Below are positions 59,741 through 64,000 of a DNA stretch of 64,000 nucleotides, piece by piece. The stretch comes from Ideonella sp. WA131b. Its GTDB lineage: Bacteria > Pseudomonadota > Gammaproteobacteria > Burkholderiales > Burkholderiaceae_C. The stretch is from assembly GCA_023657425.1 (NCBI GenBank), contig JAGTJW010000001.1:930001-994000 (forward strand), read 5' to 3'. Position 1 is the stretch's first letter; each line of letters starts with the position of its first letter. The translations under genes were made by a program, and so were the position numbers. The notes beneath the pieces were generated by a model. That model did not search any database, was not told where the DNA came from, and saw only the letters and a program-made list of their open reading frames with translations.

Positions 59741-62188
59741 ATGACCCACCCGACGCTGGCCCTGGCGGTCGCCGCAATCGCCACGGCCGCACCGGCACAC
59801 GGCGCGCAAGAAGGCCCCGAGCAAGCCGTGTCGCCCGTGGCGGCTGCGTCCGCTGCTTCCGCCGCGGCCGCCCCGGCGCCGGCCTCGGCGCTCGAACCCT
59901 CCACGCGCCTGGCACCCCTGCCCCGCGCTGAAGGCGCCCGGCGGCTGCCCATCGTGCTGCAGTCCCGCACGCTCAGCAGCCAGCCCGGGCAGCAGACCGT
60001 GGCCGAGGGCGAGGTGGAGTTCCGCCGCGGTGGTCTCGTGATCCGCGCCGACCGTCTGGCCTACGACCACCTGCGCGACACCGCGCGCGCCATCGGCAGT
60101 GTGAGCATCGCGCGCGAAGGCGCCGTCTACAGCGGGCAGGAGCTGGAGATCGCGGTCCAGCGCTTCGAGGGCCACTTCCTCGCGCCGAGCTTCGACTTCG
60201 CCGAGCTCGGCACCGGTGGCCGCGCCGACCGCATCGACTTCCTCGGCCCCGGGCGCTCGCGCGCCACCCGCGCCAGCTACACCAGCTGCCCGCGCGTCGA
60301 CCCGGCGGCCGAGGGCGCCGAGCCCGACTGGGTGCTCAAGACCGACCGCGTCACGCTCGACCTCGACGCCAACGAGGGCGTGGCCGACGGCGCGCAGCTG
60401 CGCTTCCTGGGCGTGCCGATCCTGGCGCTGCCCCGCCTGAGCTTCCCGATCAGCGACCAGCGCAAGAGCGGATGGCTGCCACCGTCGATCAACATCGACA
60501 ACCGCAGCGGCCTGATCGTCTCGGTGCCGTGGTACTGGAACATCGCACCCAACCGCGACGCCACGCTGGCGCCGCGCGTCATCACCCGGCGGGGCTTCGG
60601 CCTGGACAGCGAGTTCCGCTACCTCGAGCCCCGCCACGAGGGCAGCGTGCGCCTGGACGCCGTGCCCAACGACCAGATCGCACGGCGTTCGCGCGGCTCA
60701 CTTCAGTGGCTGCACCAGGGCGAACCGGCGCGCGGCTGGCGCATCGACGCCGAGATCGCGCGCGTCAGCGACGATGCCTGGTGGAAGGACTTCCCTGACG
60801 GCAGCCGCAGCTTCACGCCGCGGCTGCTGGCCGGGACCGCCGGCATCGAGCGCCACTTCGCACTGCCGGCTTCTTCGCTGCTGGGCGAAGGCCAGGCCCG
60901 CCTGTACGCCCGCGCGTTGAAGTGGCAGGTGCTTCAAGACCCGGACTCCTTCGTCACCGCGCCCTACGAGCGCAGCCCGCAGCTGGGTCTGTGGCTGCAA
61001 ACGCGCGCCGCCGGTGGGCTGGAGCTGGCGCTGGAGAGCGAGTTCAACCGATTCACCTTGCCCGACGACCAGGCCCGTGCGCTCGGTCGGCCCACCGGCG
61101 ACCGCTGGCACGCCATCGGCTCGGTGGCGCGGCCGCTGCGCGGAGCCGGCTGGTTCGTGGTGCCGCGGCTGGCGGTCAATGCCGCGGCCTACCGCAACAC
61201 CGAGCGCCTGGCCAGCGGCATCGTCGACGCGCAGCGCGCCATCCCGACCTTCAGCATCGACCTCGGCCTGGAACTGGAACGCAGCGCCGTGTTTTTCGGC
61301 CGCGAGTTGCGCCAGACGCTGGAGCCGCGGCTGCTGTTCGTGCACACGCCCTACCGGCTGCAGAGCACGCTGCCCAACTACGACTCGGCCGGCAAGGACT
61401 TCAACATCGTCTCGCTGTTCACCGACAACGCGTTCTCGGGCGTGGACCGCGTCTCCGACGCTCGCCAGCTGACCACGGGCTTCACCACCCGGCTGGTGGA
61501 TGCCGCCAGCGGCGCCGAGGCGCTGCGTCTGGGGCTCGTGCAGCGCCTGCTGCTGCGCCCACAGCGCGTGGCGCCGCAAGTCGACGGCTCGCCCGACGGC
61601 CCGCCGCTTGAGAACCGCTTCTCCGACGCGCTGCTGGTCGGCAGCACCAGTGTGCTGCCGGGCTGGACGCTGGATGCCGCCGTGCAGTACAGCCCCGACA
61701 TCCAGCGCTCGGTGCGTTCGATCCTGGGGGCGCGCTACTCGCCCGGTCCTTTCCGCACGGTGGGCGCGACCTACCGCCTCGCTCGGGGCCTGTCGGAACA
61801 ACTCGAGGTGGGCTGGCAGTGGCCGGTGTGGGGCGCCGTGCCCGGCAGCGGGCAGCCGGCCAGGGTGCCCGCGGGCGACCGCGGCTGCCGCGGCGCCTGG
61901 TACTCGGTGGGGCGCTTGAACTACAGCCTGAAGGACCGCCGGCTCACCGACTCCATCCTCGGCCTGGAGTACGACGCCGGCTGCTGGATCGCGCGGGTGG
62001 TGGCCGAGCAGCTGTCCACCGGTCGCAGCCAGGCCACCACGCGCATCCTGGTGCAGCTGGAGCTGGTGGGCCTGTCACGGCTGGGCTCCAACCCGCTGAA
62101 GGTCTTGAGGGACAATATTCCCGGCTACCGTCTGCTGCGCGATGAGCGCGCCGGCGGCCGGACTGCCGCCGGCGGCCCGACACCCTGA
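59741..62188 (+). CDS. lptD: LPS-assembly outer-membrane protein LptD
   Basis: An 815-residue outer-membrane protein that inserts LPS into the outer leaflet with LptE. A signal sequence (cleavage likely after AHG) and Ala-rich linker precede the OstA/LptA-like periplasmic domain (about 85-220, QQTVAEGEVEFRRGGLVIRA) and a C-terminal beta-barrel (about 260-790) with repeated aromatic-ended strands and RNYSL-like LNYSLKDRRLTDSILGLEYD. Cysteines in TSCPRV, GDRGCRG and DAGCW can form the inter-domain disulfide. SurA, which helps to fold it, is encoded next. Confidence 0.94.
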   Translation: MTHPTLALAVAAIATAAPAHGAQEGPEQAVSPVAAASAASAAAAPAPASALEPSTRLAPLPRAEGARRLPIVLQSRTLSSQPGQQTVAEGEVEFRRGGLVIRADRLAYDHLRDTARAIGSVSIAREGAVYSGQELEIAVQRFEGHFLAPSFDFAELGTGGRADRIDFLGPGRSRATRASYTSCPRVDPAAEGAEPDWVLKTDRVTLDLDANEGVADGAQLRFLGVPILALPRLSFPISDQRKSGWLPPSINIDNRSGLIVSVPWYWNIAPNRDATLAPRVITRRGFGLDSEFRYLEPRHEGSVRLDAVPNDQIARRSRGSLQWLHQGEPARGWRIDAEIARVSDDAWWKDFPDGSRSFTPRLLAGTAGIERHFALPASSLLGEGQARLYARALKWQVLQDPDSFVTAPYERSPQLGLWLQTRAAGGLELALESEFNRFTLPDDQARALGRPTGDRWHAIGSVARPLRGAGWFVVPRLAVNAAAYRNTERLASGIVDAQRAIPTFSIDLGLELERSAVFFGRELRQTLEPRLLFVHTPYRLQSTLPNYDSAGKDFNIVSLFTDNAFSGVDRVSDARQLTTGFTTRLVDAASGAEALRLGLVQRLLLRPQRVAPQVDGSPDGPPLENRFSDALLVGSTSVLPGWTLDAAVQYSPDIQRSVRSILGARYSPGPFRTVGATYRLARGLSEQLEVGWQWPVWGAVPGSGQPARVPAGDRGCRGAWYSVGRLNYSLKDRRLTDSILGLEYDAGCWIARVVAEQLSTGRSQATTRILVQLELVGLSRLGSNPLKVLRDNIPGYRLLRDERAGGRTAAGGPTP

Positions 62189-62223
62189 AGCCGTGTCACG
62201 CGCGCCCTCAGAGCCCCTTTCCG

Positions 62224-63558
62224 ATGACCACGATGCCAACTCCTACGTCCAGCCCGCTGTTTCCCGTGCGCCCGCTGGCGCTGGCGCTGCTCATCGCGGT
62301 CGCCGCTGGCGCACAGGCCCAGGCGGGCGCGGCACGCAACGCCGACTGGATCGCCGCCGTCGTCAACCAGGAATCGGTGACGGCCGGCGAGGTGGAGCGC
62401 CGCATCCAGCGCGCGCGCGCCGAGGCGCAACGCGCCGGCCAGCCGGTGCCGCCCGAGGCGGAGCTGCGCCAACTGGCGCTTGATGCCCTGATCGACGAGC
62501 GCGCGATGATCACGCTGGCCCGCGACAGCGGCACGCGCGTCGACGACGCCGAAGTCGACCGCGCGGTGCAGAACATCGCGCTTCAGAACCAGCTCACGCC
62601 CGAGGTGCTGCGCCAGCGTCTGGCCGAAGAGGGCATGGACTTCGCGCGCTTCCGCGCCAATCTTCGCGACCAGCTCATGATGGAGCGGGTGCGCGAACGC
62701 GAGGTCTACCAGCGCATCCGCATCTCCGACGACGAGGTCGACCGCCAACTCGAGGAGCAGCGCCGCGCCCTCAACGCCGACGCCGAAACGAACCTGGCAC
62801 AGATCCTGGTGACCGTCCCCGAGGGCGCAAGCCCCACCGTGCTGGCCGAGCGCAAGGCGCGCGCCGAGGGCGCGCTGGCGCGGGTTCGCGCCGGCGCCGA
62901 CTTTGCCGCTGTGGCGCGCGAGATCAGCGAGGACAGCAACCGCGAGCGCGGCGGCGTGATCGGCCTGCGGCCCGCGTCGCGCTTGCCCGATCTCTTCGTC
63001 GAGCACACACGCGGCCTGAAGAACGGCGAGGTCGCGCCGACTTTGCTGCGCTCTGGTGCCGGCTTCCACGTGATGAAGCTGGTCGAGCGACGCGAACGCA
63101 CGCTCGGCGAGGCCACACAGACGCGGGCGCGCCACATCCTGCTGCGCACTTCGCCCCAGCTGGATGCGCCCACCGCGGCGAGCCGCCTGGCCGAGTACAA
63201 GCGCCAGATCGAAGCCGGCACCGCCCGCTTCGAGGACCTGGCCCGGCGCGTCAGCGAAGACGGCAGCGCGGCCGCGGGCGGCGACCTGGGCTGGTCGAAC
63301 CCCGGGCAGATGGTGCCGGAGTTCGAGACGGCGATGAACGCGCTGCCGCTCAACGGCCTGTCCGACCCTGTCGTGTCGCGTTTCGGCGTGCACCTCATCC
63401 AGGTGCTGGAGCGGCGCAACACCACGCTGGAGCTGCGCCAGCTGCGCGAGCAGGCGCGCAACGTGCTGCGCGAGCAGCGCTTTGATCAGGCCTACCTCGA
63501 CTGGACCCGGGAACTGCGCTCGCGCGCCTACGTCGAGTTGCGCGAGCCGCCTTTGTGA
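62224..63558 (+). CDS. surA: Periplasmic chaperone / peptidyl-prolyl isomerase SurA
   Basis: A 444-residue chaperone for outer-membrane proteins. Signal ending AQAQ, N-terminal SurA chaperone domain (about 40-165, [20 protein letters not shown]), two parvulin domains (about 180-285 and 295-395; [11 protein letters not shown] and [17 protein letters not shown] mark the second) and a C-terminal helix. It follows lptD by 35 bases, the standard order with rsmA downstream. Confidence 0.95.
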   Translation: MTTMPTPTSSPLFPVRPLALALLIAVAAGAQAQAGAARNADWIAAVVNQESVTAGEVERRIQRARAEAQRAGQPVPPEAELRQLALDALIDERAMITLARDSGTRVDDAEVDRAVQNIALQNQLTPEVLRQRLAEEGMDFARFRANLRDQLMMERVREREVYQRIRISDDEVDRQLEEQRRALNADAETNLAQILVTVPEGASPTVLAERKARAEGALARVRAGADFAAVAREISEDSNRERGGVIGLRPASRLPDLFVEHTRGLKNGEVAPTLLRSGAGFHVMKLVERRERTLGEATQTRARHILLRTSPQLDAPTAASRLAEYKRQIEAGTARFEDLARRVSEDGSAAAGGDLGWSNPGQMVPEFETAMNALPLNGLSDPVVSRFGVHLIQVLERRNTTLELRQLREQARNVLREQRFDQAYLDWTRELRSRAYVELREPPL

Positions 63559-63565
63559 GCGGGCC

Positions 63566-64000
63566 ATGAGCGGCGGCCGCGGCGCGCCTTTCGCCAGGAA
63601 GCGCTTCGGCCAGCACTTCCTGGCCGACGAGGGCGTGATCGGCGACATCGTGCGCGCCATCCAGCCGCGGCCCGGCGATGCGCTGGTGGAAATCGGCCCC
63701 GGCCTGGGTGCCATGACGCAGCCGCTGCTCGAACGCACCGGGGCGCTGAGCGTCATCGAGCTCGACCGTGACCTTGCCGAGCGGCTGCGCGGCCAGGGCC
63801 GGCCCGGGCTGGCGGTGATCGAGGCCGACGTGCTGAGCGTCGACTTCGGGGTCCTGGCGGCGCAGGCCGGCCGGCCGCTGCGCGTGGTGGGCAACCTGCC
63901 CTACAACATCTCCAGCCCCATCCTCTTCCACCTGCTGCCGGTGGCGGGGCAGGTGCGCGACCAGCACTTCATGCTGCAGAAGGAGGTCGTGGAACGCATG
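63566..64000 (+). CDS. rsmA: 16S rRNA (A1518/A1519) dimethyltransferase, N-terminal part
   Basis: The first 145 codons of RsmA/KsgA, cut by the window end. It dimethylates two adenines in helix 45 of 16S rRNA with SAM. ATG 63566 starts [20 protein letters not shown]; motif [14 protein letters not shown] and catalytic motif [13 protein letters not shown] are present. It lies seven bases after surA. Confidence 0.96.
   Translation, partial: MSGGRGAPFARKRFGQHFLADEGVIGDIVRAIQPRPGDALVEIGPGLGAMTQPLLERTGALSVIELDRDLAERLRGQGRPGLAVIEADVLSVDFGVLAAQAGRPLRVVGNLPYNISSPILFHLLPVAGQVRDQHFMLQKEVVERM

Overview
The window is a high-GC, densely packed chromosomal segment of a betaproteobacterium, most likely of the order Burkholderiales (Rubrivivax/Leptothrix/Methylibium-like). 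This rests on gene orders typical of that group (sucC-sucD next to a DUF2889 gene, recX and recA; mreBCD-mrdA-mrdB divergent from gatCAB; lptD-surA-rsmA divergent from amgK), on a SWIB protein with PAKK repeats, and on a mosaic intergenic repeat I associate with these genomes. No rRNA, tRNA, CRISPR array, prophage or intact insertion sequence was found.

Layout. 1-2.6 kb is the most accessory-looking part: the end of an unknown gene, a decayed Ser/Thr-kinase fragment, the tail of an IS3-type transposase and two exported alpha/beta hydrolases. 2.8-14.7 kb is a peptide/opine-type ABC import locus: fused double ATPase and two permeases on the minus strand, facing three tandem substrate-binding paralogues plus what looks like the collapsed remains of a fourth, which runs into an acetoacetate-CoA ligase. 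14.9-26.2 kb holds a carotenoid oxygenase-DUF2141 pair, alanine racemase, LplT, a DMT exporter, glutathione peroxidase, an aminotransferase, a LysR regulator, an ornithine cyclodeaminase divergent from an Lrp-type regulator, and an orphan ABC permease. 26.3-32 kb has the SWIB protein, a small membrane protein, a periplasmic M48 protease, moaC and a PglL-type O-oligosaccharyltransferase beside a type IV pilin. 32.1-36.9 kb is a co-directional run TerC-TerC-Ser/Thr kinase-PP2C-FHA-cyclic-nucleotide phosphodiesterase-like protein. 37-41.6 kb is sucDC, DUF2889, recX and recA. 41.8-44 kb is a two-component system, 44-49.7 kb the rod-shape cluster, 49.9-53.2 kb gatCAB, followed by pyrE, xth, a lipase and an M20 peptidase. 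58-64 kb contains a fasciclin protein with a fossil copy upstream, amgK, lptD, surA and the start of rsmA.

How the genes fit together. The core is housekeeping: envelope growth and outer-membrane assembly (mre/mrd, lptD, surA, amgK), translation fidelity (gatCAB, rsmA), the TCA cycle and DNA repair. The interest lies in the accessory joints: tandem paralogues that appear to have collapsed to their two ends (binding protein at 12.5 kb, fasciclin at 58 kb), the pilin with its own glycosyltransferase, and the phospho-signalling run that begins with two TerC membrane proteins. I saw no clearly unprecedented system; the TerC-kinase-phosphatase-FHA-phosphodiesterase run and the collapsed paralogues are the best candidates for follow-up.
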